Shown: positions 15,421 to 25,426, counted from the stretch's first letter. The stretch is 64,000 nt of DNA from CAVWDU01 sp963840725 (GCA_963840725.1 CAWIZY010000016.1:930001-994000); one strand, 5' to 3'. Notes: generated by a model not told the origin, from the letters alone. A program made the numbers and translations.

Positions 15421-18036
15421 CTAACCTTTGTCTGAGGGCCAAGCCTTTGAGTTCTGAGACAATTGCAGGTCCTGCCCAAAGAGGAAATCCTGCACGCCAA
15501 TCACGGAAGTTTCACTGACGTACACGAGACCGTCCTGTTTTATCGCAGCGGAGATCCGGTATTGGCCGGGTGTTAATTTGTCCGCCCGGTAAAGTCCATG
15601 TAAATCGGTCATATATCGGTCGGTAGACCCATCCGGGTGCTCAACGGTCACCCTCGCTCCGGCGGCCGGGCTGCCATCAGGGTTACTGACTCTGCCCGCG
15701 ATGGAATACTCAACGATGGCGTCGAGGACCAGGTTGGTGACCGCACCTGAAGAGATTTTTACCACCGGGATATCATTGGCAGCGACCACCTCTAACGGCA
15801 GGAATTCGTTGTCCAGTCTCACCTGGTAAATCCCAGGCTCAATACCCGCTATGGAGAAGTAACCCCCCGACATTGCGGCCTCGTGCGACGTACCATTCAT
15901 CTGCAGGGAAACCCGCTCTATCGGCTCACCCGGACGCGCGCCTTCGGGAAGCCGAATGGTGCCAGAGATCGATCCTGTTCTGTTGAAGGTTCTGCCCGCT
16001 GTAGCTGGTCGGGGTCGCCACGAAGAGAACGCGTATTCCGCGGTGATTGTCACCATAAATCGAAAGCCGCCAGACATATCCGAGAGGTCCAGCGGCTCGT
16101 CGCGCAGCTCAAGACGGGAGAATATACCCGGCAGCAGATTCCAGTCTGCCTGGATAGAGTAGCCATAGTTGCCGTCGCTATTGGCCAGTAAAGCCGCGCT
16201 GACTTGCGATCTGTTATCACCCCTGTCGGGATACCAAAGCACCCCCGACTCGAACCGGGTGGCGCTATCCTCAAACTCTCGGACGGACGCATAGTAGATA
16301 TGGTTGTCAGTCAGGTCGAAGCGGTAGTCCGCTTCTTGTCGCCGGTCTTCATAGGAGTAAGACACTCGCCCTTTCGGGCCCATAAACGCATTGGCATCCA
16401 GACGGTAGTTGCCCTCGTAGTTGGGCCACAGGCTGAATCCGACATTGTTCACAGGCCTCCACTGTATCCCCGGCTTAAGAAATCTTGTCTCCAGTTCGCC
16501 AATTTGCTCGTTCCTGCCGATCACACCCCAGGTTATTTGATCTGTCAGGACATGACGAGCGTCTATTTCGTGGGTGTATTGTTCGGCTAGCGTATTGCTG
16601 CTCAGGAATTGCGGATCGTAGGTTCGACTGCGCGCTCTGAGCTGCCAGTCATCGCCAAAGCCCGTCAGCTCAGCCAGATAAGCTTGTGCGCCATTACTGC
16701 CTGCCGCGAGCGACAGTGAAGCGAGCCAGTTATTGCCAAACCCGGCCGTCAGGCCTACCAGGCTGTAGCCGTTTTCGGATATGTCTTGTTGCAAAAGCTC
16801 CAGCGTCATCCGATCTGAAATTCCGTAGCGCCATTGCAACAGTCCCCCCGGCTCAGTGTTATCTGCGAGTGTCGGATGCAGCGGATCTCCTTTTACCCCT
16901 GCCCCCGCATAAAGCAAGTGCCTGCCTTCGCTTAAAAGCAACGCGGAGTTAACGTTTGAATAGTCCTGTGTTTCTATGACGGCCCCTGAGGCCGATCGCC
17001 GCACCCTCACTTCAATACGATTAAACTGACTGCTGGGAAGTTGAACATCGAGAAACTCATAGGTGCCATCGAGTCTCGTTCGTGTAAACCCGGCACTTCT
17101 ACCTTCTATTACCAGTTCAGCAAAAGAGCCCGGTTCTGCCACCCCCGTAATATCCCGGACCGGGACACCCAGAGACCGGGTAAAGTTGTTACGCGTGATG
17201 TCCTCATAGGACGAGTTCTGAAATGCCTCATTACTCCAGGCGCCCTGGACGCCGGTAAATTCAGAGAAAGGCAACAGCGGGTGAGCACTCGTTGTTTGAT
17301 TGCCTATCATCCACTGGGCATTGTTCTCTGCGGCTATCCAGAAGTACTCCTGGGGTGTCACTGAAGCGCCCGGCCGCTTGTTGAGATCGAAGCGCCATGT
17401 ACCATCCAGCAACCTTCCAGCACCGCTCAGCTCGGTAAAGTAGTCGGTATCCCTCGCATCCCCGCCGGCTGCTTGCTGATCCAGGCGAAGGGCATTTACC
17501 GAGAACGGGGCCGGTTCAAAATCCGGGATCAATGGCTTGGCGACTGCCGCAGTTCTTACTTTTTGGCTTTTCCACCAGGGGAGAGTGATTTCGACTGAAT
17601 ACTCGCTGTCGTTGAACGCCAGGCCAACAGAGAGGCTATCGCTCAAAGCCTTCGAGCTGATATACAGCCGGCCCTCGTAATAAAGAATCAGGTCGACCCC
17701 GATGGTTGCCTCACCGCCAGGAGAGATGAGTCTCAGCTTGTTCGCTTCGCCGGTCCAGGCAACCTGCAGGTGATCGGTGACTTCCGGAAAGGGCAACCAC
17801 ATGTTCTCTGTAGAATAAAAAAACTCTATGGCATCGACGTCGACTCCATCGACAAAAAGCCCTGCTAGCCTGAGGTCATAGGCATCGCCAAGGTGTTGGC
17901 TGACGCCCTCGTGTGCTTCCAGCGAGGTCGCGTCTGTCACTTGCGCCTGAGCCGTCGCGGCACCCATCAGCCATGGAGTGCACAGCAAGAGCAAAACTGT
18001 CAGTATCAGCCAGCATTTTGAGGTAGCCTTGGTCAT
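15421..18036 (-). CDS. Alternate (CS1/alpha-type) fimbrial usher-like outer-membrane protein
   Basis: An 871-aa protein with a signal peptide (LILTVLLLLCTPWLMGAATA). The N-terminal region (FVDGVDVDAIEFFYSTENMW) and the large beta-rich middle (many alternating strands with aromatic residues, such as YGISDRMTLELLQQDISENG) fit an outer-membrane usher of the TcfC/CS1 group. The C-terminal part holds two carboxypeptidase-regulatory-like beta domains: SGTIRLPEGARPGEPIERVS near residue 690 and IAGRVSNPDGSPAAGARVTV near 785, the latter followed by DLHGLYRADKLTPGQYRISA. It is the last gene of a four-gene operon (major subunit, second subunit, chaperone, usher) and starts 4 bp after the chaperone stop. 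It is somewhat divergent from classical FimD ushers. Confidence 0.75.
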   Translation of the reverse strand: MTKATSKCWLILTVLLLLCTPWLMGAATAQAQVTDATSLEAHEGVSQHLGDAYDLRLAGLFVDGVDVDAIEFFYSTENMWLPFPEVTDHLQVAWTGEANKLRLISPGGEATIGVDLILYYEGRLYISSKALSDSLSVGLAFNDSEYSVEITLPWWKSQKVRTAAVAKPLIPDFEPAPFSVNALRLDQQAAGGDARDTDYFTELSGAGRLLDGTWRFDLNKRPGASVTPQEYFWIAAENNAQWMIGNQTTSAHPLLPFSEFTGVQGAWSNEAFQNSSYEDITRNNFTRSLGVPVRDITGVAEPGSFAELVIEGRSAGFTRTRLDGTYEFLDVQLPSSQFNRIEVRVRRSASGAVIETQDYSNVNSALLLSEGRHLLYAGAGVKGDPLHPTLADNTEPGGLLQWRYGISDRMTLELLQQDISENGYSLVGLTAGFGNNWLASLSLAAGSNGAQAYLAELTGFGDDWQLRARSRTYDPQFLSSNTLAEQYTHEIDARHVLTDQITWGVIGRNEQIGELETRFLKPGIQWRPVNNVGFSLWPNYEGNYRLDANAFMGPKGRVSYSYEDRRQEADYRFDLTDNHIYYASVREFEDSATRFESGVLWYPDRGDNRSQVSAALLANSDGNYGYSIQADWNLLPGIFSRLELRDEPLDLSDMSGGFRFMVTITAEYAFSSWRPRPATAGRTFNRTGSISGTIRLPEGARPGEPIERVSLQMNGTSHEAAMSGGYFSIAGIEPGIYQVRLDNEFLPLEVVAANDIPVVKISSGAVTNLVLDAIVEYSIAGRVSNPDGSPAAGARVTVEHPDGSTDRYMTDLHGLYRADKLTPGQYRISAAIKQDGLVYVSETSVIGVQDFLFGQDLQLSQNSKAWPSDKG

Positions 18037-18040
18037 CGGC

Positions 18041-18925
18041 CTAGAACGAAGAGGACAGTTCCTTTACCAGGTCTACTTCACCGATCTTTCCTGATACCAC
18101 TGTAACGTAGTCGCCTTTCACTGCCGGGGTTTGGAGCTTCGAATAGATGCTTCTTCTGTACCCGGGAAGCACCGGTGTCCCGGCCAACTCTCCGTGAATG
18201 AATGGAAGTTCTCCCTTTTCCTTATCGCCCAGCTTCTCCAGTTTCGCTATGGACGAAATTGCCGCGTCGATACCCGGATAATCCTCCTTTTTCCAGGATG
18301 CATAACTGGCATCTAACCGTGCATATGCAGTGCCCGTGGCTTCAAAGTCAACGGCCAGGTAGCGCCCTTCCCTGGCTGCGACAATCTTGGTGTCGTGGAC
18401 TTCACCCGTTCTGTTTTCTTTACCCACGTGCAGGTATACCGGCAGACCAAAATTGAAGGTGAAACTCATTTCGTCTTTTTTGCCATCAGCTTCCAGGGGG
18501 TTCTCGGAAATGTAAATCATCGCTCTGTGCTCGCCGGGAGCTGGCTTCACCTTGGGACGAATAGAAAATCTGAGCGTCTGGCGGCTCCCCGGATCAATGC
18601 TAAACGATAGCGGATTAATCATTATCCACTGATCAAGGGACTGCTCATTGGGCGGCAGGTTTCTCGTTCTGTTGTTTTCATCAAGGTCCCAGTTTTTTAC
18701 CGCAACAGTGACCGACAATGGCTTATCCGATACGTTAATTATCGCCAGGGACTCTGTTGAGCTTTTACCATTCCAGTCGAGTTCAAATCTTGCTGGGGAG
18801 AACCCAACTCTCGGTTTAGGCATATTGTTGCTTTGCGCTGCCATGGGCTGGGTCTGGCCTATAGCAGGGACAAGCCCACCAATCAGGAGGCTCACGTTGA
18901 AGGCGATAATCAGAAGTTTTTTCAT
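18041..18925 (-). CDS. Periplasmic pilus chaperone (PapD-like)
   Basis: A 294-aa secreted protein (signal MKKLLIIAFNVSLLIGGLVP, then AIGQTQ). It has the two-Ig-domain design of fimbrial chaperones: VGFSPARFELDWNGKSSTES and LAIINVSDKPLSVTVAVKNW at the start of domain 1, then INPLSFSIDPGSRQTLRFSI and RPKVKPAPGEHRAMIYIS, corresponding to the conserved G1/F1 edge-strand region and the following Arg-rich strand. It would cap the subunits encoded upstream and hand them to the usher, whose gene follows 4 bp later. Closest in style to the alternate/sigma-type chaperones. Confidence 0.85.
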   Translation of the reverse strand: MKKLLIIAFNVSLLIGGLVPAIGQTQPMAAQSNNMPKPRVGFSPARFELDWNGKSSTESLAIINVSDKPLSVTVAVKNWDLDENNRTRNLPPNEQSLDQWIMINPLSFSIDPGSRQTLRFSIRPKVKPAPGEHRAMIYISENPLEADGKKDEMSFTFNFGLPVYLHVGKENRTGEVHDTKIVAAREGRYLAVDFEATGTAYARLDASYASWKKEDYPGIDAAISSIAKLEKLGDKEKGELPFIHGELAGTPVLPGYRRSIYSKLQTPAVKGDYVTVVSGKIGEVDLVKELSSSF

Positions 18926-18928
18926 AGT

Positions 18929-19516
18929 CTAGTTAAACGTCACAGTGATTCTAAGGTTGCCTGTATGCTTGCCGCTATCCCTTACGTTGGGATAGCTGAT
19001 GTCGTAGAGCGTGTCCCCACGAATTCTTTGCAAGCTGCCATTGTTTCTGCGGTTTTCTTTTATATTGATTGAAAATGCCGATACTTCTACAGTAGATCGG
19101 GGATCATTGACGCCCACCAGGCGCCCACCAATGACCTCTATATCAACGTTAATATTGATGGGGCCGGTCCATTCGTTACGGTCGAAATCGAGCTGCCAGG
19201 TGTTATTGTCAGACCGTTGCAAAACCGGGTTGGCCCAAGAGGGGTCGTCATTGGGCAGCACCACGGGGCTAGCCAGATTTACGCTGCCAAGCTTGTATGA
19301 ACCCAGACTCACCAGGCGCTGTTGACCGCCTTTTTGCGCCCCTGTGATATCCCTGCGCTTGACCGGAGATAGAGAGACCGGTCCTTTTATCGAGAGCGTG
19401 GCAGACAACACCTGCCCAGGCTCAAAAATAGAAGCGACAAAGATACCCGAGACAACAGCGTGGAGAATCGCCTTTGACGAACCTCGCTCCGTTGACCTGG
19501 GCATCCTTGCCGACAT
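18929..19516 (-). CDS. Fimbrial subunit or tip protein (second gene of operon)
   Basis: Encodes 195 aa from the ATG at 19516 (MSARMPRSTERGSSKAILHA, then VVSGIFVASIFEPGQVLSA, a signal peptide). A longer frame to 19633 overlaps the preceding gene and is unlikely. The mature protein is Ser/Asn-rich and beta-rich, with no cysteine pair. The C-terminus (KHTGNLRITVTFN) ends like a donor-strand-type pilin with alternating hydrophobic residues. The gene begins 7 bp after the stop of the major subunit and ends 3 bp before the chaperone gene. A role as minor pilin or adhesin is inferred from position only. Confidence 0.7.
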   Translation of the reverse strand: MSARMPRSTERGSSKAILHAVVSGIFVASIFEPGQVLSATLSIKGPVSLSPVKRRDITGAQKGGQQRLVSLGSYKLGSVNLASPVVLPNDDPSWANPVLQRSDNNTWQLDFDRNEWTGPININVDIEVIGGRLVGVNDPRSTVEVSAFSINIKENRRNNGSLQRIRGDTLYDISYPNVRDSGKHTGNLRITVTFN

Positions 19517-19523
19517 GGCCGTA

Positions 19524-20096
19524 TCAGTTACCGGTGACGGTAATCGCGTAGGACTGAGACTCGAAACCAAAGTCAGACACGTTGTTAAGGTCGAGGGTGA
19601 AAAAGAGATCACCGGTTTCGAAGGCCAGGCCACTGTAGTTGGGCTGGCTTACCCCTTCATTGGTGAACAGGCCGGGACTAGTGCCGCCCACCGGAGCAAC
19701 TGAGGCCGTGTAGTTTGAGAAGCCGAGTCCTCTGACACCAAAGGCATTACGCACTTCGACAAAAACATCGCTGCTTACACCCAGGTCTTGCGACTGTATG
19801 TCGGCATCGACGGTTGCAATCCCACCAAAAATGTCCAGCCTGTCGAAGTAGATACCGGAATTTACACAGTATTGCTCGGTACATTCCTGGCCTACGCCAG
19901 ATGTCAGCGAATCCACAAGACCCTGGGGATCGATATCCAGAAATATTTGGTCATAGGTATACAGAATGAGAACCTGCGGAAACGCAAGTTCAATGGTGGT
20001 AACAGCCGTGGCCGCATTGCTTTGGGCAAACGGCATTGCGGTTAACATGCCAGCCGCCATAGCGGACAGCATGAATTTATTGGAACGTATTTTCAT
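19524..20096 (-). CDS. Probable major fimbrial subunit
   Basis: Encodes 190 aa. The start is the ATG at 20096 (MKIRSNKFMLSAMAAGMLTA), preceded by AAGAGG with a 7-nt spacer; an upstream TTG at 20102 is less likely. The signal peptide ends near QSNAATAV. The mature part has a Cys pair in a short loop (GVGQECTEQYCVNSGIYF) and a C-terminal strand FESQSYAITVTGN with alternating hydrophobic residues. As the first gene of the chaperone/usher operon, with the best ribosome-binding site, it is the likely shaft subunit. No family was recognised by name. Confidence 0.7.
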   Translation of the reverse strand: MKIRSNKFMLSAMAAGMLTAMPFAQSNAATAVTTIELAFPQVLILYTYDQIFLDIDPQGLVDSLTSGVGQECTEQYCVNSGIYFDRLDIFGGIATVDADIQSQDLGVSSDVFVEVRNAFGVRGLGFSNYTASVAPVGGTSPGLFTNEGVSQPNYSGLAFETGDLFFTLDLNNVSDFGFESQSYAITVTGN

Positions 20097-20544
20097 AGTC
20101 AAACCTCTTATTTTTGCAGCGCACTCAGATACGAGTGCAATTGGTGTAACAGGGGGAAATATATAGGAGAGATTGGCAGGCTACACGCGTGAAATTAATA
20201 AAAGTACACATCGTTGCACTATGAGCATTTAGTGCTTATTTTATAGTGTTTTTAGGTTTAATTTCGCTCAAAAAGTCGAGCAAAAAAACTTGGTTTTGGG
20301 CGACAGATCACAGTTATATTGCAGGTTTTTTTGGCCCCTGGGGAAAGACCGACAGCGGGGAGAAATGTCTTCTACGGGCAATAGCGTGGAAACGAGAGCT
20401 TGCCGCGTTCCGTTCACCTGGGCTTGATCAAGGAAGGATGGGAGACAACACATAACCTGGGTCAGGTGTTGCCCTGTTCATTGTGATATCAGTGAGCGTC
20501 CAGCGCCGGGCACAGGCACCTCGGCTGCCCGACTTAGGGCCGCG
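20097..20544. promoter_or_regulatory. AT-rich leader and promoter region of the fimbrial operon
   Basis: This 448-bp gap is clearly more AT-rich next to the fimbrial operon. It contains an inverted repeat GCACTC-N6-GAGTGC (20121-20138) about 25 bp upstream of the major-subunit start, and AT-rich tracts (20196-20280) that could hold the promoter. Exact -35/-10 boxes could not be chosen. No gene was seen in the rest. Confidence 0.4.
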
Positions 20545-20554
20545 CTAGCGCGGC
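20539..20554. terminator. 16-bp GC-rich palindrome at the end of the minor-pilin operon
   Basis: GCCGCGCTAGCGCGGC is a perfect palindrome that includes the TAG stop (20545-20547) of the last gene. There is no clear U-tract, so terminator function is only likely by position. Confidence 0.35.
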
Positions 20555-20847
20555 ACGTTTTCAGCAAAGCGCCTGAATTCCAGGTCCTGGAATCGCGCTT
20601 CGTCGTGGGCAATGCATTCCACCACCTCGGTGGCCAGTGACTTGGCCCCGGAAACGGTGCGCGCGGCTTTGCCCACCGCAGAGCGCTCTGCCTGCTTTCT
20701 AGTGTCGGCTTGTACCATCACCAGGCCGCCTTTCTTGTTCAGCGTCTCCACCTGGCAGGAGTACTCTCCAGTAGGCAGGACAGCGCCAGTCAACCCGGAC
20801 AGTATCGACAGGCCCAATCCAAGCGCTAATTTTTGCACGGTTTTCAT
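20545..20847 (-). CDS. Small secreted protein, last gene of the minor-pilin operon
   Basis: Encodes 100 aa from MKTVQKLALGLGLSILSGLT (ATG at 20847), with an AGGAGA-type ribosome-binding site just upstream; a further upstream Met is less likely. A signal peptide is followed by a short mature domain (TGEYSCQVETLNKKGGLVMV) with two cysteines that could form a disulfide. I do not recognise the family. It follows pilE by about 25 bp in the same direction, so it may be a periplasmic accessory of the pilus or simply co-transcribed. Confidence 0.65.
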   Translation of the reverse strand: MKTVQKLALGLGLSILSGLTGAVLPTGEYSCQVETLNKKGGLVMVQADTRKQAERSAVGKAARTVSGAKSLATEVVECIAHDEARFQDLEFRRFAENVPR

Positions 20848-20871
20848 ATCTAAATCTCCTTTCATCATTTG

Positions 20872-21303
20872 TTACCAGCACTCGTCGCCAGTCGTCCCGG
20901 ATGCACCGCGTTGACCGGTGGAGGACAGTGTCAGCGATGCGCACCGCGTATCGTCCGATTGGGGCGAGCTTGCGATCGGGGTAGCAGTCAATACATAGCA
21001 GTTACTCGCGGCCGTGATAGCGCCACCGGCGCAGTCCACGCCATCTATTTGATAATGACCCTCGGGGGACACCATGGGGTCCGCGGCAAAGCCAAGCTCA
21101 GTCATGTCGCCACTGTAGGTGGACCTGTCCAGCATCAGCTGCTCCTCCCGATTAGCGGCATCCATGAGTGCACCCATACCATCGCTGCGCCGTGCCTTCT
21201 GAGCGTGTTCAAGGTACGCAGGCACTGCGACAGCCATCAGGATCGCAACAATTACCAGCACAATCATCAGCTCTATCAAGGTAAAGCCACGCACTGATCG
21301 CAT
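20872..21303 (-). CDS. pilE: Type IV minor pilin PilE
   Basis: Encodes 143 aa from MRSVRGFTLIELMIVLVIVA (start 21303). The leader MRSVRG is cleaved before F by prepilin peptidase PilD (G-FTLIE). The hydrophobic N-terminal helix continues as ILMAVAVPAYLEHAQKARRS, the PilE signature. The C-terminal globular part has a Cys pair (the last Cys is second from the end, DECW), as usual for the D-loop disulfide. It follows pilY1 by 38 bp, which is the standard order in Pseudomonas-type fimU-pilV-pilW-pilX-pilY1-pilE clusters. Confidence 0.9.
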   Translation of the reverse strand: MRSVRGFTLIELMIVLVIVAILMAVAVPAYLEHAQKARRSDGMGALMDAANREEQLMLDRSTYSGDMTELGFAADPMVSPEGHYQIDGVDCAGGAITAASNCYVLTATPIASSPQSDDTRCASLTLSSTGQRGASGTTGDECW

Positions 21304-21341
21304 TTGACAAGCGCCCTTGCTAACGGTTGACAAAGCCATCC

Positions 21342-23669
21342 TCAGTATTGCTCCCGGAACCAGAATGAGCCATAGGGTGGCGGCAGTGCTGAGCCCGTTT
21401 CCATCGGGTTACCGATACCCGGGTCCACGCTGCCGCCCGGCGGCAGCAGTAGACGAATCTTGCCATCGCTACCAAAGTGAGGCGAGGGTGAGTCGGGAAT
21501 CAGCGAACCGATAACGACAAAGCGTTCAAAGTCGTCCTCGTCGCCATCCAGGTTGCGGTCGGCGCTGGCGTCAAACAGGTTCAGAACATAAAGCCGACCG
21601 GCACCCGGCAGCGGCTCACAAATACTCTGAATCTCCGCTTCAGGCGAGAAGGTCGTGACGTAGACCTTGTCGGCAATAGTCAACGCCCGCGCGAGATTCT
21701 TCTCCCCCGATGCTGTCAGGTCCAGCCGCCAACCATTGGCGCCCGCCAGTGCCACTGCGGCTGCGGTCTGTTCTGCCGGTGTGCCGGTATTCAGTGTATC
21801 GGATGTCACGTCAAACAAATCGCTGTCATCGAGCGGCAGCTGACAGCGGAAATCATCAACGGGGTCCGCGCCCAGACAATCGCCTGCCGGGGGGCGGGCC
21901 GTGAAATAGGGTCGCACCGCTTCATCCTTGACCAGATAGAGGCGGTTTTCTGTACGCGTATCGTTGGGGTCGGTGCGGTCGCCAGTACCGATGATCACTG
22001 CATCAACCAACTTCCCGCCATTCAGGCTGCGTACCACGTCTGGCGCATTGAAAAAGCGCCGGTCGGTCTCTACGGTGCCACCATTGAAGCCCGCCAGTTT
22101 GACGATGCGCCATTTATCCTGCGCTATGGTTGGCAGGGCATTGCCGGGGAGATCTACCCGCCAGAGGGTACCCCCGGTGTCGCCAAAGTAGAACCGGTCG
22201 GTCAATTCATCGCCATTGCTGTCCAGGGCCGTGACCCCGGCGGCAACTGCATGCTGCAGGCCGACTTCCTGTAGATTGCTGGCAGTGTTCTCACTCGGTG
22301 TGACACTCCAGACCAGGGCACCCGTGGCCGCATCGACCAGATACATTCCGCGACCCATGCTGTCCTCGGTTGCCACACCCTCAGCATCTTTGTTCAGGTC
22401 ATAGCCCGCGCCAAAAGCCAGCACGGGCTTCGGTATACCGCTACCATCCCGGTATCCAGGGATACGGGTTACTACCGGTACCGACCAGGTCTGGCCCAGC
22501 TCTTCGAAGCCCGGTGAGTTCTGGTCAATCCGCCACAGAAACCGCGGCGAATCCGGATCAGAAATATCCATCGCGTACAAGATTCGACCACCGCGGCGGA
22601 GGCCAAAGTACAAGTACACTTTATCGCCTGCCGCACTATCGATGGTGCCGTCAAGATTCAGGTCCCGGGTAAATACCACCGGCGGCGCGTCGATACCGTA
22701 GACGTGCTCAGAGCTGATGGCATCCACCCGGCGTTTTTCAATCACTGGCGACAGTTCCTTGGCAAAAAACGCCCAATCTTCCTGCCCATCGGTGTTGCCA
22801 AACATGTGCATAAAGCCGCCATTGGTGCCGACCACAATGCGCAGATCGGGATTCAATGCAGTGAACGCACCCCGGGCTCCGTAGTTAATGACCAGCGGTT
22901 TGCTGTGCAGCATATCTGCAAGAATCCAGGGACGCGGATCATCGGTTTCCAGATCGTCGTCAATATCGTCTACGTCGAAACCCTTGTTCCAGCCGATGGC
23001 GCGGGCCAGGCCACTGGCCTCCGAAACGCCGAACAGCTCGAAGAGCTCGGCTTCGGTATCCAGGCCGTAGGCCTCGGCATCGATGGTGTCGTCGCCAAAG
23101 ACTTCCAATGCCTCCGCCGCGCCTGTATTGGAATAAATAACCCGGGTCGCCGGGTCACGCTTGGCCAGTAGTTCACCCACACCGCCGGCGAGCACTTCCT
23201 GACCATCACCCGGGGCGCTCCAGTAACTGGTAGCGCCGTTCTTGATCTGACCATCACCGGGATCGATCGCCGGCTCGTCATTGGCATCGACCAGTGTGGC
23301 AGAGCCAGCTTCGATCTTGACCTTCAGTTTCTTGATATTGCCCGCCCAGTCTACTCCGTCGGTGGGCTTGAACATGGCAAAGAACACGTCATCCCGACTC
23401 TGGGTCCGGGTAAAGGTATCCACCGCTACTGCGGGGGAGGTGAAGGTGGCGTTGGTAGAAAGAATACTGAGTATCGCATTCTGGAAAGCGGCAGCAAGTT
23501 CCTCCGCATTGTCCGCCGTATAGTATTCACCCTTACCCTTCTGCGCCGTGTCCTCCAGTAGCGGCTGGTCGGTAGTGAAGCCAACCGTATAGGTTATCCC
23601 GTATTGCTTACCGTTGGTGGCGTCCTGGTCCAGATCGGTGTTGGCCATGTACTCCGCCAGCAGGGGCAA
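21342..23669 (-). pseudogene. pilY1: PilY1, C-terminal part (after frameshift)
   Basis: A 775-codon frame covering the C-terminal two thirds of PilY1. It has the beta-propeller-like domain of the Neisseria PilC family (DPRPWILADMLHSKPLVINY, then RIVVGTNGGFMHMFGNTDGQ) and a calcium-binding-type loop (DSNGDELTDRF). The apparent start is an internal TTG; the true upstream continuation is the 399-codon frame at 23698-24897, one base out of phase. The switch must lie between the stop of the first frame (23698) and the TGA in this frame (23733-23735). PilY1 is an outer-surface pilus tip adhesin and biogenesis factor. If the shift is real the gene is broken; a sequencing slip is the alternative. Confidence 0.85.
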
Positions 23670-23697
23670 ACAGTTTTTGCTGGTCCCGCCGCCGCCG

Positions 23698-24897
23698 TTA
23701 TCGTTCGCATAGGTCTCCGCAAATCTTGCCCGTCAGGCTCTCCACCTCGTCATTGGCGTCGCAATCACGGGTCGGCAGGCCATCTGTCATCAAAATAATA
23801 TACGTATAGGCGCAGTCGCTGGAGGGCGCACTGTAGGTACGAACGGGCGATTCAGCGAGCGTATCCCGGGGTGGGAAGTCCACGCCAAAGCGGCGTTCCA
23901 GGCCGTACTTGACCGTATCCCCCGCCAGATAGCGGTAGGCCTCATAGGTGGATTCACACAGCGGTGTCCAACCCCGGTCGTCCAGGCCGTCGACAATCGC
24001 GGTTAGATTAGCCCGCTGGGCATCATCCATATTCTCGATAATGCGAGAGACTATCCGCCCACCATCGTCGGAATTGCCATCATTTTGGTTGAACACCGCC
24101 AGGCCGAAATCGATATCGCGGTTAGCGTCTATCAAGCTGGTGATCACCTCTTTGGCGATCTCCATGCGCGAGCTATCGACCGCCACCTGGGTGGCATCGT
24201 AGTACCAGTCCATGTAATGCGCACTGTAAAACGAGTAGGGCCGGTCGCCCCAGTTGACATTGGAGTCGGCCGCAGTCGCCGCGCCAAACTCGGCGCCGGC
24301 GGCGGGGTTAGACACCGTATTGCGGGGAAACCCGTTGCCAATGCCAGGGCCATTCGAGGGGTTATCGTTGATCACGTCAGCCTGACACTCGATGTGTGCC
24401 GGGTTGCGCACGTTTCTGCTCAGGCCCAACCAGGCTGCGGCGTTCCTGACCCGGCCGTTGTTTCTCAGCACCACAGGACGCCAGCGTCTCGCTTTGGTCT
24501 GAGTAAAGCCCTGGGTTTGCAGGGCTGCATAGGATTCCGCGCAGCGGTTTTTTGACGCCGAAAACCAGTTGTTGCTGGCCGTGCCCGGCGGGCGACCGTT
24601 GGTCGACCAGTAAATGCGGTCGTTGGCGTGGGCGGAGACATAGGTGCCGCTTGGGTCGTAGGCTTTGCGCTGCCCCGGTACGATAGTGCCCATGCTGCCC
24701 GAGTCATCAAAAATGATCAGAACTTTAGGCCGTCCGGCGTCGACCGGGTCCAGCGCAGCGCGGTAGATATCGGTGTCGTCCGTTTGTGCAACCGATGCCA
24801 GCAAAGTCATAGCCAGTGAAATGGCCACTACCCAGTAACTTCGGGCATTCACCCTGTTGGTTCCCATGTTTGTTCCCCTTCTCGCACAGACCGGCAT
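23698..24897 (-). pseudogene. pilY1: PilY1, N-terminal part (before frameshift)
   Basis: A 399-codon frame with the N-terminal von Willebrand-like domain of PilY1: KVLIIFDDSGSMGTIVPGQR (DDSGSM, MIDAS-like) and DCAYTYIILMTDGLPTRDCD. A signal sequence (SYWVVAISLAMTLLASVAQT) follows a positively charged start. It ends after SLTGKICGDLCER; shifting +1 near here gives ARFAETYANDNGGGG and then CLPLLAEYMANTDLDQDATN, the natural continuation in the downstream frame. Together the two parts would make a protein of about 1180 aa, the normal PilY1 size. Confidence 0.85.
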
Positions 24898-24937
24898 GAC
24901 AGCCAGCTCGGTTATAGTTCTGGTCGGATCCGGCCCG

Positions 24938-25426
24938 CTAGCGAGCGGCGTTGCCGATGATGGTTTTTACAGCGCCCAGTTCGACTTTGGTTCTGGCCTT
25001 GCTGGCCACCTCATGCTCCGACACGATGCGGTAGTAATCGCAGGCAAACAGGTCGGCGCTGTACCCTTGTGGCCGCGGGGGGCAGGAGGTATCCGAAGTA
25101 ATGAGATACACATCGACATCCACCGCCGCCGGCCCATCGTTCAGGTCTCGAAGCGGATGGTCACCGGCTGGAATGGCGGCGAACGGCGTGAGGGCATCAT
25201 TGCCATCAAAGGGCTCAAAGGCCGTGCCACTGAGGGACATAACCGCCAGCACGCCAGCCTCGGCGGACTGGAACGACTCATAACTATCCTGGATATTTGC
25301 GGACATCCGCAAACCCAGGGCACTGTTGCTGGCTGTCATCAGAGCGACCACAGTAATCACCATCAGAAATAACATTGTGACTACCAGAACCACTCCGCGT
25401 TGACGGCTCCGTGGCGAAATTGTCAT
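24938..25426 (-). CDS. pilX: Type IV minor pilin-like protein PilX
   Basis: Encodes 162 aa (MTISPRSRQRGVVLVVTMLF, then LMVITVVALMTASNSALGL). The RQRGVVLVVTMLFLMVITVV pattern is the PilX N-terminal segment, where processing occurs after the Gly and the family carries a helix without the classical FTLIE. It overlaps pilW by 4 bp and precedes pilY1 by 40 bp. It is expected to act with PilV, PilW, PilE and PilY1 in priming pilus assembly at the inner membrane. Confidence 0.9.
   Translation of the reverse strand: MTISPRSRQRGVVLVVTMLFLMVITVVALMTASNSALGLRMSANIQDSYESFQSAEAGVLAVMSLSGTAFEPFDGNDALTPFAAIPAGDHPLRDLNDGPAAVDVDVYLITSDTSCPPRPQGYSADLFACDYYRIVSEHEVASKARTKVELGAVKTIIGNAAR

Noticed and set aside
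20545..20868. Longer start (MMKGDLDMKTV) for the small secreted protein
   Set aside because: The ribosome-binding site AGGAGA lies inside this extension and fits the ATG at 20847, where the signal peptide begins.
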